Below, in pieces: positions 41,562 to 50,161 of a stretch of 64,000 nt of DNA. The translations under genes and the position numbers were made by a program. The notes below the pieces were generated by a model. It was not told where the DNA came from, searched no databases, and saw only the letters and a program-made list of their open reading frames with translations. The stretch is from UBA6115 sp040776985. Lineage in GTDB: Bacteria; Bacillota; Clostridia; Christensenellales; Aristaeellaceae. Location: the NCBI GenBank assembly GCA_040776985.1, contig JAXGZL010000001.1, positions 1,116,001 through 1,180,000 of the forward strand, read 5' to 3'. Position 1 is the stretch's first letter. Every line of letters starts with the position of its first letter.

Positions 41562-41833
41562 TAGTTAGCAAACAATATATAGTTTGGATTAATTTGGTTA
41601 CATATGAGAAAAACTGAAAGGATGAAACATGAAGAAAGAAGAAGTATTAAAAGAGATAATCGATTATTATCTTGAGTCTCATGATTTTAATGGATTACCT
41701 TTACGTAGTATGCTGAACTATGATTATCCTATCTTGTGTGAACTGATTGATGAAGAACTTGTTGAGGTTCTCCCAGGAACAATAGTGGAGAATCCCCATA
41801 TCAAGGCTTGTAACTAGATAGTGTCTACACGAG

Positions 41834-42211
41834 TTACGCAAGGACTCCTGCCCAAATGGCGATACATCGAACTTGAATTGCAGCAATGAACCCGTCGCTG
41901 GTTTTCGCGTACCTGGTTGCAACCCCGCGCCATCGCTTGAGAATCAGGAAAGCATTTTCGACCAAATGACGAATCCGATAGAGATACTCATCGTAAGTCC
42001 TCTTCTTCTTTCGGTTCTTCTTGGGAGGGATGACAACTTCCATCCCAGCGGCAACAGCGTGAGCAATGATTTCATTCGTGTCATAGCCGCGGTCTGCCAG
42101 CAACGCTTCAGCGGATATTCCCTCAATCAAATGGACAGCTTCCTTGCAATCAGCTCGGGTACCTTTTGTAACAAGAATTCGGACTGGCATACCATTCGCA
42201 TCCACGGCCAA
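41834..42211 (-). CDS. IS427-type transposase, second frame (copy A)
   Basis: This frame carries the second catalytic Asp (ALLADRGYDTNEI) and the Glu region (RIRHLVENAFLILKRWRGVA). It is reached by -1 frameshift from the first frame, which restores the family sequence T-K-R-G-L-N-S-K-I-H-L-A-V-D. An independent start at 42211 is less likely. Confidence 0.88.
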   Translation of the reverse strand: MAVDANGMPVRILVTKGTRADCKEAVHLIEGISAEALLADRGYDTNEIIAHAVAAGMEVVIPPKKNRKKKRTYDEYLYRIRHLVENAFLILKRWRGVATRYAKTSDGFIAAIQVRCIAIWAGVLA

Positions 42212-42600
42212 ATGTATTTTGCTGTTGAGCCCCCTTTTGTGCGGGACATGTCCTGATTCCCACCCCTTGCACCCGCTGCGTGCGGATGAACTTTGACATG
42301 GCTTGCGTCAATCATCAGCCATTCGTAATCCGGATCCTGGATAAGAACTTCCAATATTCTTTCCCAGATACCGTTCCTGCGCCATCGGATGAACCGCTGA
42401 TGGATCGTGCCCCACTTGCCATAATCCGGAGGTAAATCCCGCCAAGGCGCGCCGGTCCGGATGACCCAGAATACACCATTGATAAACCTTCTGTTGTCCT
42501 GCGCAATCCCTCCCCATTGTCCTCGCTGCCCCGGTAGGTTAGGCTCCAGTAATGTCCATACGGAATCGCTCATATCGTGTCGGTGATAAGCAGCGGTCAT
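42127..42600 (-). CDS. IS427-type transposase, first frame (copy A)
   Basis: This 157-residue frame carries the DNA-binding N-terminus and the first catalytic Asp (WLMIDASHVKVHPHAAG). The true product is a fusion: a -1 slip at ACA-AAA-GG after residue 122 joins the second frame, giving a 255-residue transposase. Read unshifted, the final 35 residues are not conserved. Confidence 0.88.
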   Translation of the reverse strand: MTAAYHRHDMSDSVWTLLEPNLPGQRGQWGGIAQDNRRFINGVFWVIRTGAPWRDLPPDYGKWGTIHQRFIRWRRNGIWERILEVLIQDPDYEWLMIDASHVKVHPHAAGARGGNQDMSRTKGGSTAKYIWPWMRMVCQSEFLLQKVPELIARKLSI

Positions 42601-42662
42601 CGCTTAAGTCCCCTTTCAGTGATGACACCATTATATCACAATTCTCGTGTAGACACTATCTA

Positions 42663-43320
42663 CATAATATCGAAAGAGAAGCAAAAAGAGAACATATCTG
42701 GCAGGACGATGAATTCAGTTCTTTATCCAACAAGACAAGCTCTTGACTCAATACCCACCCCTCCTTACAAGCCATATACAGCCATGCTACGAAAAGGAGA
42801 AAGTCAGTATAAAATCATATTCTTCTATATAGAAGCAATGGAAAGATATGCTACAAACCCAAAGTTTAGAATTATGGACATCGGATACCGAGGAAGAATA
42901 GAGATATCTGATGTCTATAGGGAAGATGAAACGATTGAGGATGAATACATTAGGGATTATGGGATGGCCTATGTAGAAGGTGATAAGCAAGAGCGCGCTG
43001 TTGGTGTTTTTGTCCGTGACTTAGCAAGACTATCCGAACAAATTCAATCGATATGGTGGGGTCATCAGTATCCTGTTCAACAAAAATGCAAAATTAGCCC
43101 ATGGTTTGAGAAAGATCTGATTTATGGAGATTGGGGAGAAAGAGATGTTTGGATTTTTCGCGCTTTGCTTGATGAAATGAAGTTGATTAACAGGCTGTGC
43201 ACTAGCATAGGAATTCCGAAATTGTTTAGGAAAGAATATGGTGCAGACTATTATGATATGCCTGAGGGGTATAGGTATATTCTGTTGCCAACTCTTAAAA
43301 ATTACTACGATTTTGTTCTA
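42663..43320 (+). pseudogene. Middle fragment of the split AT-rich gene
   Basis: This is the largest remnant (about residues 63-282 of the restored protein), lying between the two oppositely oriented IS copies. Its frame is open throughout and joins in frame to both outer fragments. A recognisable stretch is KLFRKEYGADYYDMPEGYRY near its end. Confidence 0.75.
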
Positions 43321-43380
43321 GATAGTGTCTACACGAGAATTGTGATATAATGGTGTCATCACTGAAAGGGGACTTAAGCG

Positions 43381-43854
43381 ATGACCGCTGCTTATCACCG
43401 ACACGATATGAGCGATTCCGTATGGACATTACTGGAGCCTAACCTACCGGGGCAGCGAGGACAATGGGGAGGGATTGCGCAGGACAACAGAAGGTTTATC
43501 AATGGTGTATTCTGGGTCATCCGGACCGGCGCGCCTTGGCGGGATTTACCTCCGGATTATGGCAAGTGGGGCACGATCCATCAGCGGTTCATCCGATGGC
43601 GCAGGAACGGTATCTGGGAAAGAATATTGGAAGTTCTTATCCAGGATCCGGATTACGAATGGCTGATGATTGACGCAAGCCATGTCAAAGTTCATCCGCA
43701 CGCAGCGGGTGCAAGGGGTGGGAATCAGGACATGTCCCGCACAAAAGGGGGCTCAACAGCAAAATACATTTGGCCGTGGATGCGAATGGTATGCCAGTCC
43801 GAATTCTTGTTACAAAAGGTACCCGAGCTGATTGCAAGGAAGCTGTCCATTTGA
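43381..43854 (+). CDS. IS427-type transposase, first frame (copy B)
   Basis: This frame is identical to the first frame of copy A. The start ATG at 43381 is preceded by AAAGGGG. The slippery stretch is CACAAAAGGGGG at about 43740-43751; after the AAA codon (43744-43746) a -1 shift continues translation to the stop at 44147. Confidence 0.88.
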   Translation: MTAAYHRHDMSDSVWTLLEPNLPGQRGQWGGIAQDNRRFINGVFWVIRTGAPWRDLPPDYGKWGTIHQRFIRWRRNGIWERILEVLIQDPDYEWLMIDASHVKVHPHAAGARGGNQDMSRTKGGSTAKYIWPWMRMVCQSEFLLQKVPELIARKLSI

Positions 43855-44147
43855 TTGAGGGAATATCCGCTGAAGCGTTGCTGGCAGACCGCGGCTATGA
43901 CACGAATGAAATCATTGCTCACGCTGTTGCCGCTGGGATGGAAGTTGTCATCCCTCCCAAGAAGAACCGAAAGAAGAAGAGGACTTACGATGAGTATCTC
44001 TATCGGATTCGTCATTTGGTCGAAAATGCTTTCCTGATTCTCAAGCGATGGCGCGGGGTTGCAACCAGGTACGCGAAAACCAGCGACGGGTTCATTGCTG
44101 CAATTCAAGTTCGATGTATCGCCATTTGGGCAGGAGTCCTTGCGTAA
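43770..44147 (+). CDS. IS427-type transposase, second frame (copy B)
   Basis: The second half of the frameshifted transposase, with Asp and Glu catalytic segments as in copy A. It lies in frame with 43746, where the -1 shift places the ribosome. Confidence 0.88.
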   Translation: MAVDANGMPVRILVTKGTRADCKEAVHLIEGISAEALLADRGYDTNEIIAHAVAAGMEVVIPPKKNRKKKRTYDEYLYRIRHLVENAFLILKRWRGVATRYAKTSDGFIAAIQVRCIAIWAGVLA

Positions 44148-44557
44148 CTCGTGTAGACACTATCTAAGGGAATTGCGTCAAAAACCAGCGCATGAATTGA
44201 CATCAAACAAGCTTGATGTGGATCTTAACAAAAAGCAAATAGATCTAGTGAATAATACATTTGGAGCAATTAGAGGCGTTAGATCTCTTTTATCGTGTCA
44301 TCCTTCGGCAAAGAATGTAGTAGTGCCTGAGTCCTTGTTATCTGAGAATATTGTTCACTTCTAACAGATAAATGAGCGAATGATCCGTAATATATCAAGA
44401 GTTATGCGCTTAACTTACTTTTTAAGGGCAGAATGGGGATTATGCATTACAATCCTAAATGTGTATATCACGCAGGAGTGAACAAGAAAATAATTAGATG
44501 CAGAGGAAATCAGCATGTTGAAGAACCGCCGCAATACAAGCGGGGGGCCCTGTTTGC

Positions 44558-44586
44558 TTGATGGCATATAGGGGCTGTGGTATAAT
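44558..44586 (+). promoter_or_regulatory. Strong promoter of the GNAT-hydrolase-MurF-Ddl operon
   Basis: TTGATG (-35, 44558-44563), a 17-bp spacer and an extended consensus -10 TGGTATAAT (core 44581-44586) precede the TTG start at 44616. It marks the return to GC-rich chromosomal sequence after the AT-rich island. The 44365-44557 stretch before it is AT-rich with no supported gene. Confidence 0.85.
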
Positions 44587-44615
44587 CGCGCTGCTTCATT
44601 TGATGAGGAGGGGCC

Positions 44616-45107
44616 TTGTTCAAGCATCTGTTTTCCGCCAAACCGGAGCTGAAAGGGGATGGCATCACCCTGCGCCTGCTGGCATCCGGCCAGCGGGAGC
44701 CGGAGAGCGGCATTGAGGCGGGGTTCAGCTTCAACATCTGCCCCGGCGGCAGCCGCCGGGCGGCTGGCTATGTAAGCGTCCGCCTGGGGGAGAGCCCGGA
44801 GCTGTATTACCTGGGCCACATTGGATACCGGGTGTATGAGGGATGGCGCGGGCAGGGCTTTGCTGAAAAGGCGGTGCGCCGGCTGATTCCGGTGATGCGG
44901 GGCCTGGGCCTTCACACGGTGGTGATCACCACGGATGTGGACAACATCCCCTCACGCAGAACCTGTGAGAAGCTGGGCTGCGTGCTGGAGCGGATTGCCC
45001 CGGTGCCCCGGCAGTACCAGCCGGTCTGCATGATGTCAAAGAGAAAGTGCCGCTATATTCTGTTTCTGGGCGGGCCTGCGGAACAGGTGGAGGGTTTGGA
45101 AATTTGA
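44616..45107 (+). CDS. GNAT-family N-acetyltransferase
   Basis: This 163-residue protein starts at TTG 44616 after GAGGAGG. The acetyl-CoA binding region is IGYRVYEGWRGQGFAEKAVR with the downstream TTDVDNIPSRRTCEKLGCVL. Its acceptor is unknown. The stop overlaps the next gene's ATG (TGATG), so it heads a four-gene operon with an alpha/beta hydrolase, a MurF-like ligase and Ddl. A role on a cell-wall or small-molecule amine is possible. Confidence 0.88.
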   Translation: MFKHLFSAKPELKGDGITLRLLASGQREPESGIEAGFSFNICPGGSRRAAGYVSVRLGESPELYYLGHIGYRVYEGWRGQGFAEKAVRRLIPVMRGLGLHTVVITTDVDNIPSRRTCEKLGCVLERIAPVPRQYQPVCMMSKRKCRYILFLGGPAEQVEGLEI

Positions 45108-45898
45108 TGATGAAGGTTGACGGGATAAACACCCATGTGGAACAGCTGGGGGAAAGCGGGGAGGAGCTGCTGCTGCTCCACGGCTGGGGCCCGGCCAGCG
45201 TCAGCCTGGAAAAAAACCTGCTGCCCCTGGCAAACAGGCTGAAAGGCCGCTGCCGCGTCACCGCCCTTGACTTTCCGGGCCATGGGGAAACCCCGGCCCA
45301 GGAAGGGGACTGGGGCGTGCCGGAGTATGCCGCCTGGACCCTCCATGCCATGGACGCCCTGGGCCTTCACCGGGTGAGCGTCCTGGCCCATTCCTTTGGC
45401 GGGCGGGTGGCGTTGTATCTGGCGGCCCACCACCCGGAGCGGATCAACAAGCTGCTGCTGACCGGCTGCGCCGGGCTCAGGGACAGGCAAAGCGCCCGGG
45501 CCAGGCTGCGGGGTGCGGGCTTTAAGATGATGCGGCAGGGGCTTGGCCTGCTGGGGAAGATCCCCGCCGCCAGGGCCTTTTCGGACAAAACCCTGGTAGC
45601 GCTCCGGGAGAGCATGGCCTCCGCCGATTATCTGCTGACGCCGGAAAACCTGCGCGGCAGCTTCAGCAAGGTGGTGCGGCAGGACCTGCGCCCCCTGCTG
45701 CCCGGGATTGCCCACCCCACCCTCCTGGTCTGGGGGGAGCAGGACACCGCTACCCCGCTGTGGATGGGGGAGGCGATGGCCCGTGAAATGCAGAAGGCCA
45801 CCCTGCTTGTCTATCAGGGGGATGACCACTGGGCCTATCAGAACCAGCTCGCGCGCTTTGTCAACGCCGTGGAGGCCTTCCTGGAGGAGGATTTTTAA
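45107..45898 (+). CDS. Alpha/beta-fold hydrolase
   Basis: This 263-residue cytoplasmic hydrolase has the oxyanion region LLLLHGWGPASVSLEKN, the nucleophile elbow LAHSFGGRVALYLA, the acid in VWGEQDTATPL and the catalytic His in GDDHWAYQ. It starts at ATG 45107 (overlapping the GNAT stop) or at the adjacent ATG 45110. The lid region after the nucleophile is about 70 residues. The substrate is unknown; linkage to MurF-Ddl genes suggests a wall-precursor or housekeeping ester or amide. Confidence 0.92.
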   Translation: MMKVDGINTHVEQLGESGEELLLLHGWGPASVSLEKNLLPLANRLKGRCRVTALDFPGHGETPAQEGDWGVPEYAAWTLHAMDALGLHRVSVLAHSFGGRVALYLAAHHPERINKLLLTGCAGLRDRQSARARLRGAGFKMMRQGLGLLGKIPAARAFSDKTLVALRESMASADYLLTPENLRGSFSKVVRQDLRPLLPGIAHPTLLVWGEQDTATPLWMGEAMAREMQKATLLVYQGDDHWAYQNQLARFVNAVEAFLEEDF

Positions 45899-45901
45899 GC
45901 T

Positions 45902-47533
45902 TTGAATTTTTTTGTGAGCCTGGCAAGGCTGATCCTGTGGTTTGCCCCCGCCGTGGCCATTTTGCCGGCGGGCAAGCGGCTGATGCAGTATTTCCAGCTG
46001 TCCAGCTATCAGTTTGGCGGCTTTTTCAGGACGCTGCTGCGCCAGCGGGCCCGGGTGTTCTGGCCGGGGTTGGCGCTGACGCTGGCAAGCGTCTTGTTCA
46101 CCTTCCTGGCCTCCCTGGCCACCGGTGGGCCTGAAGTGGTGGAGATTCTGGTGTCCCTGATCTGCGCCGCGCTGATCCTGCTGTCCGGCGTTGTGATCGG
46201 CTTTATCAGCTATCAGGAGAAAAAGGTGAAGAAGCGCCTGGTGGTGACCCACCGGGTGAAGCGGCTGTACGCGGCCTGGCTGCTGGTGGCGCTGGTCGCG
46301 GCGCTTCTCTTGCGCGGCCTTTTTGTGATGGGGATCAGCGCCCTGGTGGTGCCGCTTCTGCTGCCCCTGTGGCTGGTGATCGCGGCCTATCTGATGTGGC
46401 CGGTGGAAAAGGGCGTCCAGCAGCTTTACCAGAAGGACGCCAGGAACATCCTGGAGGGCTATAAAAAAAGCGGGCTGACCGCCATTGGCATCACCGGCTC
46501 CTACGGCAAAACCACGGTGAAAAACATCCTGGCCAGCATCCTCTCCCATCAGTATCCCACCCTGGCCTCCCCTGTCAGCGCCAACACGCCCCAGGCCCTG
46601 TCCCGCTGCATCCGGGAGGATCTGGGGCCCCAGCACCGCTATTTCATCGCGGAAATGGGCGCCCGGCACCCCCAGGACATCCGGGTGCTGAGCCGCTTTA
46701 TTAACCCCGCCGTCGGCATCCTCACCGCCATCGGCCCCCAGCACCTGGAGACCCTGGGCAGCGAGGACAAGGTGCGGGAGACCAAGTACGCCCTGATCAA
46801 GGGGCTGCCTAAGGATGGCTTCGCGGTGTTCAGCAACGACGGCCGCCATGTCAGCGCCAGCTATCGCCGGGCGGAGATCATAAAGGCCATCGTGGGCGAG
46901 CCGGGGGACGACCTGTGGGCGGAGGAGGTGGCGCTGTCCCCGGAGGGCAGCCGCTTTGTTCTCTGCACCAGGGAAGGCCTGCGCCTGCCCTGTGAAACCC
47001 GGCTGGCCGGGGAGCACAACATCCGGAACATCCTGCTGGCCGCGGCCGCGGCCTTCCACCTGGGGGCCAGCCCCCGGCAGGTGGCCCAGGGCGTTGGGGA
47101 AATGCGGGCGGTGGCCTTCCGGCTGCAGGCCAGCAAGCACCCCAAGGGCTATACCATCATCAACAACGGCTTCAACACCAACCCGGCCGCCTCCTTAAAG
47201 GCGCTGGAAGTGCTGGCCTCCTATCCCGGGCGCCATGTGGTGGTCACCCCCGGCTTTATTGAACTGGGCAAGCAGGAGGAGCAGGCCAACCGGCAGCTGG
47301 GCCGGGACATTGCAGCCGTCGCCCAGGAGGTGCTGCTGGTGGGCCTCCGGCGCACCCTGCCCATCAAGGAAGGGCTGATTGAGGCCGGCTTCCCCCCCGA
47401 ACAGATCCGCAGCTTCCCCTCCCTGGCTGAGGCCAACCGCCATGTGGGGCAAAGCTTCAAGGAGGGGGATGTGGTGCTGTATGAAAACGACCTGCCCGAC
47501 CAGTACACGGAAGGAGGGCGGCATGGCGGATAA
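45902..47533 (+). CDS. Membrane-anchored MurF-like Mur ligase
   Basis: Mur ligases join amino acids or dipeptides to UDP-MurNAc peptides with ATP; MurF adds D-Ala-D-Ala. This 543-residue protein (TTG start 45902) has four or five N-terminal membrane helices (residues 5-165) before the ligase core. Core motifs are the P-loop GITGSYGKTTVKNILAS, the metal-binding IAEMGARHPQDI, LTAIGPQHLETLGS, and the C-terminal NNGFNTNPAASLKALEVL. The UDP-binding N-terminal domain of canonical MurF is replaced by the membrane part. It overlaps ddl by 11 bp, supporting a D-Ala-D-Ala-linked function. Confidence 0.9.
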   Translation: MNFFVSLARLILWFAPAVAILPAGKRLMQYFQLSSYQFGGFFRTLLRQRARVFWPGLALTLASVLFTFLASLATGGPEVVEILVSLICAALILLSGVVIGFISYQEKKVKKRLVVTHRVKRLYAAWLLVALVAALLLRGLFVMGISALVVPLLLPLWLVIAAYLMWPVEKGVQQLYQKDARNILEGYKKSGLTAIGITGSYGKTTVKNILASILSHQYPTLASPVSANTPQALSRCIREDLGPQHRYFIAEMGARHPQDIRVLSRFINPAVGILTAIGPQHLETLGSEDKVRETKYALIKGLPKDGFAVFSNDGRHVSASYRRAEIIKAIVGEPGDDLWAEEVALSPEGSRFVLCTREGLRLPCETRLAGEHNIRNILLAAAAAFHLGASPRQVAQGVGEMRAVAFRLQASKHPKGYTIINNGFNTNPAASLKALEVLASYPGRHVVVTPGFIELGKQEEQANRQLGRDIAAVAQEVLLVGLRRTLPIKEGLIEAGFPPEQIRSFPSLAEANRHVGQSFKEGDVVLYENDLPDQYTEGGRHGG

Positions 47534-48731
47534 ACTGCGCCTGGGAATTCTTTTTGGCAGCCGCAGCTGTGAGCATGAGGTGTCCATTATCTCTGCCCTG
47601 CAGCTGGCAGGCTATGTCAACCCCTTCAAGTATGAGGTCACCCTGGTGTACATCAGCCGGGACGGGGCCTGGTATGTGGGCGGGGCGCTGTGGAAGCTGG
47701 AAACCTATCTGGACTTCAACCCCCGGAAAAGCGGCCTTACCCAGGTGTTCCCGGACATGACGGCCCGTTCCCGGGCCCTGGTGTCGGCGCGGCGCAAGGG
47801 GATTTTCGCCGGCGAAACCCGCCGGGCGGAGGTGCGCCTGGACTGCGTGATCCCGGTGATGCACGGCCTGCACGGGGAGGACGGCAGCCTGCAGGGCATG
47901 CTGGAGATGATGGACATGCCCTATGCCTCCTGCGGGGTGGCGGGAAGCAGCGTGGGCCTTGACAAGATCATGATGAAGCAGGCCTTCCGGGGCTGCGGCT
48001 TTCCGGTGCTGCCGGACACGGCCGTGTCCCGTCAGGAATGGCTGCATGACAGGGACGCCCTGATCAACTATATCCAGTCCGTCCTGCCTTACCCCGTTTT
48101 TGTGAAGCCGGCCAACCTGGGCTCCTCCATTGGGGTGAGCCGGGCGGACAACCGGGAGGGGCTGGAAGCGGCGCTTGAGCTGGGCTTTTCCCTGGACCGC
48201 CGCTGCCTGGTGGAGCAGGGGCTGGACAACCCGGAGGAAGTGAACTGCGCGGTGCTGGGCTATGACGGGGACATCAGCGCCTCGGTGGTGGAGATGCCGG
48301 TGCGGGAAGGGGCGCTGCTGGACTTTAAAACCAAGTATTTAAGCGCCGCCCAGGGCGGGGGCATGGCCTCGCTGTCCCGGATCATCCCGGCCCCCATCAG
48401 CCCCGAAGAAACCAAGAAAGTGCAGCAATTGTCCCGGGATATCTTCTGGGCGCTGGATTGTAAAGGCGTGGCGCGGGTAGACTTCATGATAGACCGGGCG
48501 ACCAGAAACCTTTATGTCACCGAGATCAACACCATTCCTGGCTCCATGGCCTTCTACCTCTGGGAGAAAACCGGGGAGGGACTTCGGTACCGCCATCTGA
48601 TTGACCGCCTGGTGCACTACGCCCTTGCTGCCTATCAGGACAAGGAATCGAACATCACCTCCTACCAGTCTGAGATCATTGAAAGCGCCATCACCCACGG
48701 GGGAAGCGGCGCCAAGGGCAGCAAAACCTGA
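47523..48731 (+). CDS. ddl: D-alanine--D-alanine ligase
   Basis: This 402-residue ATP-grasp ligase starts at ATG 47523 after GGAGGG. Conserved segments are LGILFGSRSCEHEVSIISAL, VIPVMHGLHGEDGSLQGML, the ATP-binding PVFVKPANLGSSIGVSRA, and YVTEINTIPGSMAFYLWEKT. The omega-loop reads LLDFKTKYLS and keeps the Tyr expected in D-Ala-D-Ala ligases rather than the depsipeptide form. The C-terminus is slightly extended. It follows the MurF-like gene with an 11-bp overlap. Confidence 0.94.
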   Translation: MADKLRLGILFGSRSCEHEVSIISALQLAGYVNPFKYEVTLVYISRDGAWYVGGALWKLETYLDFNPRKSGLTQVFPDMTARSRALVSARRKGIFAGETRRAEVRLDCVIPVMHGLHGEDGSLQGMLEMMDMPYASCGVAGSSVGLDKIMMKQAFRGCGFPVLPDTAVSRQEWLHDRDALINYIQSVLPYPVFVKPANLGSSIGVSRADNREGLEAALELGFSLDRRCLVEQGLDNPEEVNCAVLGYDGDISASVVEMPVREGALLDFKTKYLSAAQGGGMASLSRIIPAPISPEETKKVQQLSRDIFWALDCKGVARVDFMIDRATRNLYVTEINTIPGSMAFYLWEKTGEGLRYRHLIDRLVHYALAAYQDKESNITSYQSEIIESAITHGGSGAKGSKT

Positions 48732-48756
48732 ATTGATGATGAATTGAGGTGCAGCA

Positions 48757-50094
48757 ATGGATGCCTACATTTTGTCAGTGCTGGACGGTTTAAAAGCCCG
48801 TTATGCCCATGAGCCGGAGTTTTTGCAGGCGGCGGAGGAGATGCTGCCCTGCCTGGCCAGCGTGTTTGTAAAACACCCTGACTATAAGGACGCGGCGCTG
48901 CTGGAGCGCTTTGTGGAGCCGGAGCGGGTGATCCTCTTCCGGGTGCCCTGGATGGATGACGCCGGCAAGACCCGGGTGAACCGGGGCTACCGGGTGCAGT
49001 TTTCCTCCGCCATCGGCCCCTACAAGGGGGGCTTTCGCTTTCATCCCAGCGTCACCCTGGGGACGCTGAAGTTCCTGGCGCTGGAGCAGACGCTGAAAAA
49101 CAGCCTGACCGGCCTTCCCATCGGCGGGGCCAAGGGCGGGTCCGACTTTGACCCCAAGGGCAAGTCGGACAGCGAAGTAATGCGCTTTTGCCAGAGCTTT
49201 ATGACAGAACTGTACCGCCACATCGGCCCCAATGTGGACGTGCCCGCCGGGGACATCGGCGTGGGCGCCCGGGAAATCGGCTATCTCTATGGCCAGTACA
49301 AGCGGCTGACCGGCCGCTATGAAGGGGCCATCACCGGGAAGAGCATCTATTACGGCGGCTCCCAGGCCCGGCCGGAGGCAACCGGCTATGGCCTGATGTA
49401 TCTGGTGAAAACCATGCTTGAAAACAACTGCCTGGTGCTGTCGAGCATGAAGGCGGTGGTGAGCGGCAGCGGCAATGTGGCCATCCACGCCGCCGAAAAG
49501 GCGGAGCAGATGGGGGCCAGGGTGGTTGCCATGTCGGATAGCGAGGGCTATGTGCTGGATGAAAGGGGCATTGACCTGTCCGTCATCAAGCGGCTGAAGC
49601 TGGAGGAGCGGGCCCGCATCAGCGAATACCCCGGCAGGGTGGGGAGAGGTAGCTTCCACCCGGGCGGCAGGGGGATCTGGCAGGTGCCCTGCCATTTGGC
49701 GCTGCCCTGCGCCACCCAGAACGAGCTGAATGAGGAAAGCGCCCGGACCCTGATCAAAAACGGGGTGGTGGCGGTGGCGGAAGGGGCCAACATGCCTGCC
49801 ACCCTGGAGGCGGTCAGCGCCTTCCAGCAGGCCGGGGTGCTGTTTATGCCGGGCAAGGCCGCCAACGCCGGCGGCGTGGCGGTGAGCGCCCTTGAGATGC
49901 GGCAAAACGCCGGCTTCACCAACTGGACCTTTGACCGGGTGGATCAGGAGCTGCGGAGCATCATGGATGCCATCTACCACGCGGTGGCCTACACCGCTGT
50001 ACAGTACGGGAACCCGCAGGATTATGTCCTGGGGGCCAACATCGCGGGCTTCCAGAAGGTGGCCCGGGCGATGATGGCCCAGGGGCTGGTCTAG
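48757..50094 (+). CDS. gdhA: Glutamate dehydrogenase (NADP-type)
   Basis: This enzyme converts 2-oxoglutarate and ammonium to glutamate. The 445-residue length is that of the small hexameric class. Substrate-binding and catalytic motifs are YKGGFRFHPSVTLGTLKFLA, LPIGGAKGGSDFDPKG (catalytic Lys) and VDVPAGDIGVGAREIGYL. The Rossmann glycine motif is VVSGSGNVAIHAAEKAEQ. The ATG at 48757 follows GAGGTG, 25 bp after ddl, so it may be read from that operon. Confidence 0.96.
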   Translation: MDAYILSVLDGLKARYAHEPEFLQAAEEMLPCLASVFVKHPDYKDAALLERFVEPERVILFRVPWMDDAGKTRVNRGYRVQFSSAIGPYKGGFRFHPSVTLGTLKFLALEQTLKNSLTGLPIGGAKGGSDFDPKGKSDSEVMRFCQSFMTELYRHIGPNVDVPAGDIGVGAREIGYLYGQYKRLTGRYEGAITGKSIYYGGSQARPEATGYGLMYLVKTMLENNCLVLSSMKAVVSGSGNVAIHAAEKAEQMGARVVAMSDSEGYVLDERGIDLSVIKRLKLEERARISEYPGRVGRGSFHPGGRGIWQVPCHLALPCATQNELNEESARTLIKNGVVAVAEGANMPATLEAVSAFQQAGVLFMPGKAANAGGVAVSALEMRQNAGFTNWTFDRVDQELRSIMDAIYHAVAYTAVQYGNPQDYVLGANIAGFQKVARAMMAQGLV

Positions 50095-50161
50095 GGCGCA
50101 AGCCTTTTCCTTTTGCCGGGTATACTCCTGCTATCCTGAGGGATAAAAGGAGGATGCCTGA

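Larger units (their letters stand above)
41817..42660 (-). mobile_element. IS5-family (IS427-type) element, copy A
   Basis: This 844-bp element has terminal inverted repeats GATAGTGTCTACACGAG and TA target duplications (41815-41816 and 42661-42662). It is inserted in the minus orientation into codon 63 of the AT-rich gene. The internal extended -10 TGATATAAT drives its transposase. It appears identical to copies B and C over all stretches compared. Confidence 0.95.
43321..44164 (+). mobile_element. IS5-family (IS427-type) element, copy B
   Basis: Second 844-bp copy, in the plus orientation, inserted after codon 282 of the AT-rich gene. TA duplications lie at 43319-43320 and 44165-44166. Copies A and B are inverted relative to each other and bracket a 660-bp gene fragment. 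Confidence 0.95.
41629..44364 (+). pseudogene. Unknown AT-rich gene split by two IS427-type insertions
   Basis: Three fragments form one frame once both elements and one TA duplication for each are removed: 41629-41816, 42663-43320 and 44167-44364. Together they total 1,044 nt, exactly 348 codons with the stop. The ATG at 41629 follows GAAAGGATG. I do not recognise the protein. The N-terminus is helical (KKEEVLKEIIDYYLESHD), and the middle is rich in Tyr and charged residues (KIIFFYIEAMERY, IQSIWWGHQYPVQQ). The C-terminus ends VVVPESLLSENIVHF. There is no signal peptide or membrane helix. Its base composition is much more AT-rich than the neighbours, which indicates acquisition. An AbiV-like, nuclease or other accessory role cannot be supported from motifs. 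Confidence 0.8.

Noticed and set aside
42577..43350. A 257-residue gene between IS copies A and B
   Set aside because: Its ends are translated IS sequence; the middle is the central fragment of the split AT-rich gene.
41817..44164. Composite transposon formed by copies A and B
   Set aside because: Each copy has its own TA duplication and the flanking gene fragments join in frame after removing each separately, so they are two independent insertions.
45053..47140. 695-codon minus-strand frame opposite the hydrolase and MurF-like genes
   Set aside because: It runs across two real genes in antisense, with Gln/His/Pro-rich composition typical of shadow frames.
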